The notes beneath the pieces were generated by a model. That model saw nothing but the letters and a program-made list of their open reading frames with translations. It was not told where the DNA came from and made no database searches. Positions 10,689-22,017 of a DNA stretch of 64,000 nt are shown piece after piece; within the stretch, counting starts at the first letter, position 1; each line of letters begins with the position of its first letter. The position numbers and the translations under genes are program-made. The DNA is from Sporothrix humicola (lineage: Eukaryota > Ascomycota > Sordariomycetes > Ophiostomatales > Ophiostomataceae), in contig WNYE01000025.1 in the NCBI GenBank assembly GCA_021396245.1, positions 1 to 64,000 of the forward strand, in the 5' to 3' direction.

Positions 10689-13600
10689 TTACACCTCCTC
10701 GAGGTTCTCGAGGAAGCGCGAGTCGCGGACGGGGCTGGCGCTCTTCTTCTCGGCCGGGTCACGGATAGCCTTGGGCGGCGTGAAAGCACCAGCGTTAGCA
10801 CCCGACTCAGCAGTGGGGGGCGGCACAGTCACAAACGTGCTACCCTTATCGGTCGTCTGGGTCGTCTCGGAGACATCGTCCGCCTTGACACCGACGGGCG
10901 TAACACCGCTAAAGTGGGCAAACATGTTGACGCCGACAAGGCCGAAACCGCTGCCCGCAGCACCGGGCACACCGGCCTCGCTGCTATAGTGGCTGCTTGT
11001 ATAGCTGGCGCGGTTACCGGCCACGGTGTAGTCCATGTTGGGCGCATTGAGGGCGCCAGCGTTGCCAGAGTGACTATGAGCACCAGCAGCACCAGCGCCT
11101 GCAAGACCAGCAACACCCGCGGCACCGGCCACACCAGCAGCACCAAAACCAGAAGAACCAGTGGTAGTGGTAGCCTCAGTCTTGGCGGCGGTAGATGTGC
11201 CCTCAGCAGGACCCATGACAACAGGAGTCAGGGACTCGAAGCCGGGCTGGCCCTGGGCCAGTGCGGCAGCATCCTTCTCGGACGAGTCCTTGGCGGCCGT
11301 GATACCCGTGGTCGAGTCAGGGAGACCGGACTTGCCCGAGTCGCCAGGAGTGTATGACTCAACAGCGCTATCCTTAGTGCGGCCACCCTGGTCAGCCATG
11401 CTCTGGCGCTGGCTGCCGGTGGGCGTGTAGTAGGCCTCCTGGTTCACGCTGTTGATGCTGTCGCGCTGCTGGAGGCCTGCAGAAGAGGAAGTGCCCTCTG
11501 CAGCAGAATCACCCTTGGAGGCAAGACCAGCAGCGGTAGCACCACCTGCGGCTCCGAGGGCACCACCAGCGATGAGCGGCATGGTCAGCGAGCCGGTGCC
11601 AACGCGGTTAGGTGAGTCCGAGCCAGTCAGTGCGTGGCCACCAACAAAGGAGCGCTCAGTGGGGTTGTTGGCGCGCTGAGAGTCAGACACCGCGGAAGTG
11701 CCCAGAGCCTTAGAGGCTGTGGAGCTAGAAGGTGCAGCAGCAGATCCAGATGAGGTAGCAGCACCAACACCAGCACCAGTGCCGGCGGCAGCAGCAGTCT
11801 TGCCAGAAGATGAGCCTGCAGCAGTAGAAGACGGTGCACCAGAAGCAGAGGCAGACGACTTGGAGCGGTCACGCGAGAAGCGCGACTTGAGCCACGACGT
11901 GACCTTGTTGGATGATGCCGAGTCATCTGACTGGGGCGACAGAGGCGAAAGCGGCGTGGAAGAGGTGGTTCCTGTGCGTGCCGGGCCCGAGCTGTGGCCA
12001 TTGGCTCCCGGGACGGCAGACTTTGCCTGGGAAGCAACACCGGCACCGACAGCACCCGCAGCGCCAACAACACCAGCAGCACCGGCGACGGCGCCACCAG
12101 AAATCTTGTTGCTGCTGCTGCCCTCGGTCCGGCCACGCTCAACATTGGAGGTGGCTGATTCACGACCCTCCTTGGGTGTCTTGACAAACAGCTTTGACAG
12201 TCTGCGGCTAGTGCTGCTGCCGGTCTTCTCGAGGGGGGCACCGCTGCGGTCACCAGTCTTCATGGCCGCTCCAGTCGGGGCTGAACTCGGCGACACATCA
12301 CGAGCAGCTGATGAGCCAGCTACAGGCTGCGTCACGGGCGCTGTGGCGAGCGAAGAGCCGTTGGTGATGTCAGCAGCCACGGTGGTGGAGGCAGGGGCAG
12401 CAGAAGACGACTTTGCGCCCGAACCGGCAGCACCGACGCCGGCAGCGCTGACACCAGCGGCACCGACACCAGCACCCGTGGCGGCAGCCGGGGACGTGGG
12501 GCTAGCCAGAGACGAAGCGTCGTTGCTGCTAGAGGTGTCCGGAGCGGTCATCGTCTCCTCCTCCGGGGCTTGGCTCTGAGCCTCGTTGTTAGTGTCATTC
12601 TTGTTCTTGACGCCATCATGCTTGCCCTTGCCGTTGACAATGTTGCCGACCTTGTCGGTGGCAGTGCCAGTAGCAGAGCCGGCAGCACCAGCGGCACCGC
12701 TAGAAGCAGCAGCACCACCACCAAGGCCAAAACCGATGGGGATGCCCAGAATCTTGCTATGTCTCTTGGGCGGCTTCTCCTCCTTGCGGGCAGCCTTTTC
12801 GTCTCCTGCCAAACGGTTAGAATCATAATCAAATTTGTAAAAGTAGGGAGACTTGTCTTACTCTTGATCTGCTTGTACGTGTCCTTCATTTCCTTGCCGC
12901 GGGCCTTGACCAGAGCCGCCTCGGCCTTGCGCTCCTCCTTGCGCTCCTCCTCTGCCTGGCGGAGGGCGGCCTGGCGGTCGTGCTCGGCCTGGGCCTTTTC
13001 GTGCATGTCGTCAATGATAGGCTGCATGCGGGCCGTGGCAATCCGGTCGACCTCGGAGCGTTCCATGAACTTGCCGCCGCCAATGTCGACCTGGTGAGAC
13101 TGCGGGTAGGAGCCAATGTGGGCGTCGGCGCGCTTCTGCGCCAGGGCATTGATCTGGGGCTCGATCTTGGCCATGACGGCAGGCGGCATTCTGCCAGAAT
13201 TGGCATAGACCTGCTCATCAATGTCCTCGAGCTGCGACTTGACGTTGCGCTGGGCGGCGAGCAGGACATTCTGGCGGTCGCGGCGTCTCTTGTCCTCTAC
13301 CTCGGAGATGCGGCTCGACAGCAGTGACATTTGGTTGCGGATCTCCTGGGAGCGCACGCGATCAGCGTTAATATCGCTATCGCTGGATGAGCGGCGGCGG
13401 CGGAGACGACCGCGCATGGTCAGGCGGCGCGAAGGTTCGCCACCAGAAGCGCCAAGGTTGGGGTCCACGTAGTGGTCGCGGTATTCGCGGTCCTTGGCGT
13501 GCAGCTCGTGGAGCTTCTCGAGGCGCTCCTGGGCAAGCTTGTAAGCCTGCTCCTGCACATTGGGGACACCGGTGCCACCGACGCCAGAGCCCGAAGCACC

Positions 13601-15406
13601 ACCCTCAGCGTTGGGGTTGTACATCTTCTTGGCCATGGCGATGGCCGAGGCGTGGAGACCATCCGCGTGCTTCTGGTCATCAACCTCGGGACCGACGGGA
13701 GGGTGCGAGGTGTACATCTGGCGGCTCATGTTGGTGTATGGCACAGAACCAGCATCACCGACGTAGCTGTGACGGTTGCTGCCGGCGCCGCGCGATTTGG
13801 TCGAGGCGCTGTGGGCGATAGTCGCAGCGCTAAGGGCGTTGGCTGCGGAAACCTTGGGATCCGGCGGGCTACTAACCAGGGCGGATGATGTGGTGCTGTC
13901 GGGGTAGTGCGACGACAGGCTCTTTTGCTGGCGCAATGTAAGCGGGCTGGACTGGGCCCGGTTGCGCGTGCGCATCGAGAGAGTGTGGCCCGAACTGCCG
14001 CCGCCGGCAGCCGAAGTTGCACCAGAAAGAGAAGCGGCAGCTGCATTGGAGGAGAGCGAGGCCGTGTCCTTGTCCTTGGAGCCAGGGTTGGCGGCCTGTC
14101 TCATGGCACCCTTGGCGGCGCGCAGAGACGGCTGGTAGCCGAGGGCGGCGATTTCGGGAATCGGCTTCTCGGGAGGAGCGGTAGCCTTCTTGGCGGCCTG
14201 GCTCTGGCTGTTGCGGAAAGCCTGGGTGGCAGCCGAATTGCCCCAGCCGGCGGACGAGTGTCCTGAAGGCTTGGTCGACATGCTGGTGTTCTTATTGGTG
14301 TTATTGGCGCCGGCGCTGGCTGCGGCTGCACTGTCTTCAGCCAGAGTGGGAGACGACGGTTCTTCGTTTGTCGGCGAGTTTCTCGACCGTGCCTCGGGAG
14401 ATGACGATCGTTTGGCGGCAGTGCTGGGTTTCGCGGAAAGGGCAGCACTGGCAGCGGCGGCTGCCTGAGTGGCTGCTTTCAGGGACGCCGGATTGACGGG
14501 CCCGCTGGTATCGAGGATGGGAGGCGGGCTCTTGAACTTGGAAGCAGTCAGGGCGGCAGTGCCGGTGCTGTCCAGCTTGACGCCGACCGTTGGGAAAGAA
14601 GGCAAACTACGGGGATCGGCATAGACCAGACGGCCAGACAAGTCTTTAATTTGGAAGTAATGTTAGTCGTCGATTCGAATGTCTCGAAATCTCAATGCAG
14701 GAGGTTCCAAATGAGGATAATAACAAAATAAATGCGGGATGGGGGATTGCAGAACGCGGGATGTTGAGTGTAAGAGGCGAGTTTGTGGGATGCTCTGTGC
14801 TATTTGGCAGGGGTGTCTAATATATTATATTCCGAATTCTGTGGAATACGACAGCCTGTCAAGCCAGCAGATTGGAGAGAAAAGCAGCGCACATCAATTG
14901 CACACGCGAGAGATGAGAGGCGAGAACGAGACACAGATGAGGGGTGACATGCGTTCGGGAAGGCAAGGGGGAGGGGGAAGAGAGTCTTGCTCGTGCTGGA
15001 TGCCTGTACTCCGTACACGAATGCAGAGAGATGGGCAGAGAGACAGATGTTGACAGAAATCAAGGACGGTCTGGCACTGTAGGATGTCGGATGTGCCTGT
15101 TTGTTTGTTGCATGCAAACCAAACATGGCACCCTTGCTTGTCGCCACTTGGAGACGCAAAGCGAACGGGCTGAAATCAAAAACTATGTCGGGGATGTTGG
15201 GACGTTTGATGGATGCTTTTTTCTTCTTTCTTTTTTTATCCCAGGATGCACATGCATCTGTAATGCACAGCTGCACGCACGCCTGAATCTGCTTGATGCA
15301 ACTCACCTGGCTGGTTCTTGGCCTGCTGCTGCCTCGAGGAATACGAAGTCCCGCTGTCGCGAGGCGCAGGCTGGCGTTGCGCCGCCGTGGACCCGGTAGG
15401 CGGCAT
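10689..15406 (-). CDS. EIS1: Eisosome protein 1 (Eis1) with long Ala/Ser/Gly tail
   Basis: Three exons on the minus strand: 15406-15307, 14643-12862 and 12805-10689, giving 1332 aa. Exon 1 reads MPPTGSTAAQRQPAPRD and joins in phase to PDLSGRLVYADPRSLPSF, the conserved entry to the Eis1 domain. Conserved blocks follow: ALGYQPSLRAAKGAMRQA, ASAIAMAKKMYN, LAQERLEKLHELHAKDREYR, and the coiled charged region ending ALVKARGKEMKDTYKQIK (about residue 627). A 56-nt intron follows, then DEKAARKEEKPPKRHSKILGIPIGFGLG. The remaining roughly 660 residues are Ala/Ser/Gly/Thr-rich and disordered. The first intron is long (663 nt) and ends in AAAG, but has a good ACTAAC branch site 23 nt upstream of the splice. 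Eis1 belongs to the eisosome, the furrow-like plasma-membrane domain organised by Pil1/Lsp1. Confidence 0.88.
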
Positions 15407-18022
15407 GCCTTGATTGGGCGAACTTGCAGGCTTTCGGGAAGCCTACAGGGCAAATAAAAAAAAATGTGGGTTGGGTAGTAGCGGGCGTCGGAGACTGAGA
15501 GCTGTGGGATGCGACTGTGGCTGCGTCTGCAATTGAATGGAGAACGCGGTCAATTGACTGCGATTGCGTAGTCTGTCAGATTTGAGATGCTGGGATAATG
15601 GGTGCTGATGGGCTGGATGTTGATGTTGGATGCTAGGAAAACAAGAAAGGGATATGCGATTGAGTCGGCCGAGGAGAAGAAGGAAAAGAAGAGAGGACCA
15701 AAGTCGATAAAATGATCTGAGATCGGTATTCCGTTTTCCTTACTTTCTCCGGTACCGTTGCAGGGGAGGAAGAAAAAAGATAAAAAAGATTAAAAGGAGC
15801 AAAAGAGAATAGAGGTTGGGATATGAGAGGAGATGGGAGACAATAGGCACAAATAGGGCAGAGAAAGACAAAAGAGGGCGGACAAGAACCAATTGAGCGG
15901 CAACGTCAGCAAATAAGAGAAACGGCGCGAACGGTCGAAGTGGTCGAAGAGAGAAGCGATGCAAACGACGTCACGGCCTTGTACTGCGCTATGGTGCTGG
16001 GCTGATCCCCAAGAGGAATCGTGCGAAATGGAAAAAGGGCGAGGAAAACACAAGACTACTGAAAAAGGACGGCGAGCAGATGAGGATTGACGAACAGTGG
16101 ACAAGCGTGGAGCTTTGGTCACACACATGTCCTCGATGGGGAAGGAAGGAGCTGACGATACGACATACAGGGGAAAGAACAAAAACGAACAGGGGGAAAG
16201 AGCTCTCCTGGAGCCACTGGGGAATAGGGCAGGAACCACTGGAAAGTGAGGAAAGAGCTCCTGGCGGGGCAATTAAACTACGTCATCGGTGCGGCAGCAG
16301 CTATGTGAACTCTTAGGAACTCTTGGGAATTGAAGGAGAATGGGCAGGGCGTGTGTAAGTACCCCCGTGCTAGCCGGGACTAGCGTCGCAATGTCGACGG
16401 CGTGAACCGGCTCTCTCTCTCTCAATGTCGAGAGAGCATCGAGAGCTCCATCCTTTCAAGGCCAGTCTCCAGTCCAGTCTCCATAGACCCATTTGTCCTT
16501 TCCCATTCCGCACGCAGATCAGTCCTTGTTCGCTCTTTCCTGCCCAACCTTGTGCGACACTGGAATGTGCGATGTGCAAGGCAAGAGCGGTCTGGGCCAT
16601 TGCCCTTTTTATGACAGCAATTGATGTGGGATGTTATGAAATTATGCAAGGAAAGAGCAAACTGGAAGTACTCGTGATACCGAGAGGCAGCCTGCACAGT
16701 GCACAGTGGTCGTGGCTTCCTGCAACAACGGCAGATTGTGCTCAGTCGTGATATCTGTGCCACGGCTACTTACGCCAGCGAACCAACGGTCTTTCCGCGC
16801 CAGCTGTTATTGTGAAAAGGCAGGCACGTGTGCACAAAGACATTATGTCGCAGTTGATTGATCCATCACATCACTCTTATCGAGGGTTGAGAAGTACGTC
16901 AATGCCGACAGCTTGATGGCATAGTTGATGGCATAGTCGCAAAGCTGAATAACGCCCTCCTTTCAGCTTCTTCAGCTTCTGGCGTCTTTCTCATAGCTTC
17001 CCACAAAAAAAAAACAGACAAATACGAGTTGGTCTTTGGTTGCCGGCGTGGCCCACGGACCGCAAAGAAGATCAGAGGATCAGAGTCCAGAACAAAAGAA
17101 TTGAGCACAAAAAGACAAAAGAAGAGTGGCTCAAGTGGATCGTTCTTTTCGTTGTTCTTCTGCTCCTGTGTCGCAGTTCATCGAGAAGCAAAGCAGCCAA
17201 AATCCTTGGTCAAATTACGCTAGGCCGTTTTCTGAAGATGTGGGGATGCTCCCAAAACCAGGTTCGGTCTCTCCAACCAAGAAATTGCGACAAGGATCTG
17301 CAAACACACACACATGCACACTCGCACACATCCAAAAGAGAAGGAACAATAAAAATGTGAGGGACCGTTCTGGATGCGCCCGGATTCAAGGAACAGCCGA
17401 AAAGTCCAAAAAAGATGCGACGAAAATAGAGTGACTCGGAACAAGAACATGTGGTGAGAGCGGGAGCCAGGATCATGTCAAGGGAAGGTGCAGAAGCGTT
17501 CGGCTGTAGAGCCTGTAGCCTCCTGCCCCTGCCAATTGCCCTATTCGATCAAGCGAATCCCTCGAGAATAGGAATACGAGATATTGAATAGTCGAATATG
17601 CAAGAAAGCTCGTTTTGCCAGTAACTCAAGGAGCCAGCTGAATCTGTTATGCAAGTAGGTGGAGGGCATGTGAAAAGATGCATCAAAGTGGACCGCCATG
17701 CCCAGCTTTACGACGTACATTCGAGTCGACTCATGAAGCACCGCATCAACTTTATCATGTTGGATACTTTGACAGATCTGGCAATAATGCATAAAGGTCG
17801 ACATGTACTATACAACTGAGACGTGGTCTTGGCCGGGAGCTCAAATGGCAATCCCTGATAAATGCCAGTTACGGACCTCGTATTCACTTCTCAGCTATCT
17901 TCACAAATGCTTGGTCACATATATTAGGGCTTCAATTTTACATCATAAAATGGTATCATTTGTCATTACTATCGTGGACTTGGATTTGGACTTGTACTTG
18001 GGTCTCCCAGAAAAGAGAAGAA
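15407..18022. other. Intergenic region upstream of EIS1, no gene seen
   Basis: 2.6 kb between the EIS1 start (minus strand) and the 3' end of TRM140. From about 15650 to 16260 the minus strand is strongly pyrimidine-rich, fitting a long EIS1 leader. A CA-rich microsatellite lies near 17302. The remaining open frames (for example 16422-16763 minus) show no protein-like composition. Confidence 0.55.
17301..17332. repeat. CA-rich microsatellite
   Basis: An imperfect CA repeat (AAACACACACACATGCACAC and continuation) in non-coding DNA. No function is inferred. Confidence 0.6.
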
Positions 18023-19452
18023 CTACTTCCTCCGGAAGCGGCCTTGCAGCCAGCAGCGGTACATCTTGAGCTTCATGGCCCGGTTGACGATCAGTCGCCG
18101 GTCTACGCCCATGTTCTCGAGTGTGAAGGGAGCATCTTCTTCTGTGAAGAGCGTGCCGGCAATGTCCTCTCCAGTGGCAGCGGACGTCTCCTCCGCTAGT
18201 GCATCAGCAGGATTCTCCTCGCCTTCCGTTTTCTCGCCGGCACCTGTCCAGATCTTGACCAGCTCGTCCTTCTCAAAAAAGTAGACACGCGTGCCGTCGC
18301 CCCGAATATAAAAGTTTTCTTCCAGGTAGCGGCCCTTGCGGAATCGCACCTGGGCCAGGTCACCCCGTCCATAGTCGCGGAAGCAGACTGTGCCGCCCGG
18401 CTTCACGAGGCGGGCCACGTTCTCGACGGCCTGTTTCCACTGGCTCGGCGAGAGGGCCGAGAAGATAAAGACCAGAATGGCCACATCCACCGACGCCTCG
18501 CCCAGACCAGGCGGCATCGACTCGTCTCCTGTGCCGGCGACGTCCCAGACGTCCGCCTGCATGTGTTTTGTATCGTAGGCCTCGTCCTTGCGCATGACGT
18601 CGACGGCCGTCTTGCTAAAGTCACAGGCGTGCACGCGGAGGTGGGGGTTGCGGTTGCGGGCCAGGATGGGAAAGGCCGTGTTGCCGGCGCCGGCGCCGAT
18701 CTCCAAAATGGTCTTGGGACCTGCGTCGGGCTCGCACACTTCGTTGAGGATGGGGAACTCCTGCTGGAGCCATTTGCGGTCCTTGAAAAAGTTGGCCGTG
18801 TTGTTCTTGTAGAACAAGTTCCACCACTTGGCCGGGTCACCGTTGAAGCGGGCTGTCCTGTTAGCGAGGTTCTCAAGGTATGACGAAAGAGAAAAGTGTG
18901 TAGGACAATGATGGAAAAGACCATGTTCAGATTGGATCAGATGGGAGCGAAAGACAAAATGGTGTAAGATTGTCATCAGGAATCAGATGAACTATGCTTT
19001 ATTTGATACAAATCATCACGTCATCTGAACAGGTTGGGGGGTATTTGGGGTGATTCCGAAAATGAAAAGAGACGGCGGCTGCACTTACACTTGTCAAAAT
19101 CCGACACGGGAGAACTCCGCTGCAGCTCGTACTGCTTCTCAGAGTACTCCTTGAACGCGTCGTCCGTCTCCACGTGGTCCCATGCGTTGTACTCGAACAC
19201 GTTGTCCTCCTGTGTCAGGAACCGCTGTCCGAACATGAACGGATCTGTGCGCTTCGCGTTGTTGGACGGATCATGGGACCGGTGGGCAGGCACCTCGGCG
19301 GCGGCGTCGGCCGCCGGCGTTTCAGCCGGGGCCGACGCAGTAGACTCGACAGCCTTGCTGTCGGTTGTCGTTGCTGCTGCCGGAGCATCGCCGATCGCGA
19401 GAGAGGCCACGACAGCCGCGGCCGCCTCGGCGGCGACAGGCACATCAGCCAT
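18023..19452 (-). CDS. TRM140: tRNA 3-methylcytidine methyltransferase, Trm140/METTL2 family
   Basis: Two exons on the minus strand. Exon 1 is 19452-19089 with a GTAAGT donor. The best acceptor giving an open frame puts exon 2 at 18852-18023 (397 aa). An alternative pair (GTGTAA donor with the upstream CAG) gives 398 aa; the direct GTAAGT-to-first-CAG pairing would create a stop. The Ala-rich N terminus leads to DPFMFGQRFLTQEDNVFEYN and AWDHVETDD, the Trm140/METTL2 hallmark before the methyltransferase fold. Exon 2 carries KWWNLFYKNNTANFFKDRKW, the SAM motif ILEIGAGAGNTAFP, the ADVWDVAG acidic loop, FSALSPSQW and GGTVCFRDYGRGDLAQ. The enzyme makes m3C32 in the anticodon loop of Thr/Ser/Arg tRNAs, depending on lineage. 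It faces COQ10 across 0.5 kb. The 236-nt intron is on the long side. Confidence 0.88.
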
Positions 19453-19964
19453 TTCGGGCTGTTGGAGTGCGGGGAGAGAGAAAAGAATAAAAAGAAGAAA
19501 GAAACAAGTGAATGTTTCAAGAGGGCGTGTACAGAATCAAATCGCACGGGACGTTGAGGCGACACGCGTGCATGTTCATGTTGGGCAGAGGAAAGAAAAA
19601 TTGCACGCTTGAGGTCCAAGAAAAATTTTAGAGGGAGGAAAAGGGTCCTGCCAAAAAAATGTGCAGTGAAAAAATCTTTAGCTTTTATGGTGCCTGAGAC
19701 TACATGTGGCTGGTGTGTGGCGTGGCCCACTTTAAACTTCCACTGTTCCTGTCCACTGACAGCGCTATCACAGGCACGAGTTCCAGCGTGTTAGGCGCTA
19801 AATGTGAACGACAACATCACGGAAGCTCATCAAGCTTACCAAATTTCACGACATCAGATGGTTTTTGGCATTCACACGTCACAAATAACCCCAAACGTCC
19901 TCCACTTCCTTACCATGCTCAACTGAAGCTTCACGTCTTTTCAACCTTCTCACAACACCACCCA
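19453..19964. promoter_or_regulatory. Divergent promoter of TRM140 and COQ10
   Basis: 512 bp between the two start codons, the only sequence available to promote both genes. I see no certain TATA box or transcription-factor site. Short open frames in it are not credible. Confidence 0.5.
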
Positions 19965-20837
19965 ATGGCAGCCCCAGGTGCCATGGCCTCCAAGACCCTG
20001 CGCCGCCTCTCACCGGGACAATGCGGCTGTCTCTCGCGGGGTTTGGCCCAGCCAACTTTTCTCGCTCCGGCAGCGAGGCCATATTATATCAGGGCGGCAG
20101 CACAAATACCAGGGCGGCCAACTTCGTCAAGGCCATTACGAAAGTCGCCACAAACTACTGCTTCCAACCGCCGCTCTCTCTTCAACCTAGCCTCCGCTCT
20201 TGACCAAGCAGCTTCCGGGGCAAGTGGCCAACAGCACACATTGACTACAACCCGCACGCTGCCGTACGCGTCGGATGACTTGTTTCGCATTATCGCGGAT
20301 GTGGACGCCTACGAGCAGTTTCTGCCTCACTGCACAACAAGTAAGGTGACGCATTGGCGGAAATCGCCCGCGGATACTGTGTCTTCTGCTACACAGGGCC
20401 ACGGATGGCCCGCCAGAGCGGACTTGACCGTCGGCTGGGGCCCGCTCTCGCAAACTTATTCGTCGCGCGTGTACTGTGTCCCCGGCCACGGCGTCGTCGA
20501 GGCGGTGTCAGGCCGCGCTGGTGCTCCCACATTGACACAAGCAGAACGTGCCGAGATTAGCCTGGACAAGACAGAAGACGAAGACGGGCGGCGACTCGGT
20601 GCACAGACGGCGACGGACGACGACACATTCGAAAGTCTAGTGACGCGGTGGACGGTCAGCACAGAAAAGGGCTTGTCGACGACAGTCCCAAGGACAAGGG
20701 TGGAACTGCACATCCGATTCCAGTTCCGGAATCCACTGTATCAAATGGCGGCGGCGCAAGTCGGCAACGAGATGGCGACCAAGATGATTGAAGCGTTTGA
20801 GACGCGGGCGGCACAGCTGCTCGGCCGGAAGTTGTAA
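19965..20837 (+). CDS. COQ10: Coenzyme Q-binding protein Coq10 (START-like), mitochondrial
   Basis: Intronless, 290 aa from the ATG at 19965 (MAAPGAMASKTLRRLS). The frame is open further upstream, but that part has promoter-like composition. The N-terminal 100 residues are Arg/Ser/Ala-rich with few acids, as in a mitochondrial presequence. The START-like polyketide-cyclase fold follows: TRTLPYASDDLFRIIADVDA, YEQFLPHCTTSKV, ADLTVGWGPLSQTYSSRVYC, then FRNPLYQMAAAQVGNEMATK and a C-terminal amphipathic helix. Coq10 carries or chaperones ubiquinone for respiration and CoQ synthesis. A low-complexity acidic insertion (KTEDEDGRRLGAQTATDDDT, about residues 204-223) sits inside the fold, a Sordariomycete-style expansion. 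A second in-frame ATG six codons downstream is an alternative start. Confidence 0.88.
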   Translation: MAAPGAMASKTLRRLSPGQCGCLSRGLAQPTFLAPAARPYYIRAAAQIPGRPTSSRPLRKSPQTTASNRRSLFNLASALDQAASGASGQQHTLTTTRTLPYASDDLFRIIADVDAYEQFLPHCTTSKVTHWRKSPADTVSSATQGHGWPARADLTVGWGPLSQTYSSRVYCVPGHGVVEAVSGRAGAPTLTQAERAEISLDKTEDEDGRRLGAQTATDDDTFESLVTRWTVSTEKGLSTTVPRTRVELHIRFQFRNPLYQMAAAQVGNEMATKMIEAFETRAAQLLGRKL

Positions 20838-22017
20838 CAAAACGGAGTAGTGGTGGGTTTTGATGGGTAGACAAGCGTCCGATCTCACTCATTTGTACAT
20901 AGTTGCATTTCATAAAGGCCTTCATGAAGACATGAACTAGAATTAGACAATTTGATTATATATTCGCAAGGAATATGACAACCCATGAGAATGATATGAA
21001 ATTATCTCGTAGTTTATACAATCATTCGAGAATTATTTTATTTACATTTTTTTTTTTTTTTACTAAGATATAAAAATATCGGAAAACGGGTGGGTTGAAT
21101 ATTTGTATTTTTTTGTATAAAATTCTACTCGCTCTTCTCGCTTTAAATAAACATATGCAAAAGTGAGAGAAGATTAAGATAAAATGCGACCAGAAATCAA
21201 AAGCAAAAGAACCACCAAAGACGCAAAGCAAAACAACAGCCAAGTAGGGAGAAAAATCAGATAGCCAAAAAAAGAAAAAAATACAGACAAAATCAAGAGT
21301 ACCATCTCCTAGCAATATAGCAACGCCTTTCGTACACTGGCCATGTTCGACCAGGCGCTTTCCATTGCCAAACTGTTATAGTTTGACAGCATGGGACGCG
21401 TCCAAGGCATAAACGAAGTGCCCACCTCGTGTGAATCATGTTGATATATGATGCACCAGAGGTCGAGTAGACGTCTCCCGGCCAGTGTACATTGCCCCGT
21501 CCACTATTTCCACAATACTCCGGCGACTTGTATGCGAGTCATGAAAGACGAAATAGACAGTAATCCAAAACATAACAGAAAAATAAAACAATAAAATACC
21601 CGAAAGCACACGCACTCTAAAAACAAGGCAAAAAGGGGAATCAAATCCGCCAAATGAGGGCGGGGAAAGAAAGAAGATATGTAGAGAAGAAGAAGTAAAA
21701 TGCTCCAGGAACATATGGACGCCAGCCGGGGATATCCAAAAAGAAGAGAAAGGATAAGCAAAAGTAAAGGGAAGATATGCAAGGTCGTTGACAATATCGT
21801 GGGTTGAATTATGGACAGTCGTAGCGAAGGAGAGGAAGTATAATTAGTCGATCATCGGCTGCTTATGAATACAACTTTTGTCGCTGGTTCGTACACTCGT
21901 GAGCGGTCGTGGAGACGTAGGGTCGTTAGATTATGGCTCTTGATCGTTGTTCATTTCCGCCTGGAGATAGAGTCAGTACATGATACTAGGGGTATGTGCA
22001 TAGAATAGGGGTGAGGC
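20838..22017. other. Convergent AT-rich intergenic region
   Basis: 1.2 kb between the 3' ends of COQ10 and the ubiquitin-like-domain gene. It is AT-rich with a T-run at 21047-21060. The part nearest 22017 carries the possible last intron of the minus-strand gene (21961-22021). No independent gene is supported. Confidence 0.55.

Noticed and set aside
11698..12579. 293-codon plus-strand frame opposite the EIS1 tail
   Set aside because: Ala/Pro/Val-rich shadow of the Ala/Ser/Gly tail, whose splice junction and continuity support the minus strand.
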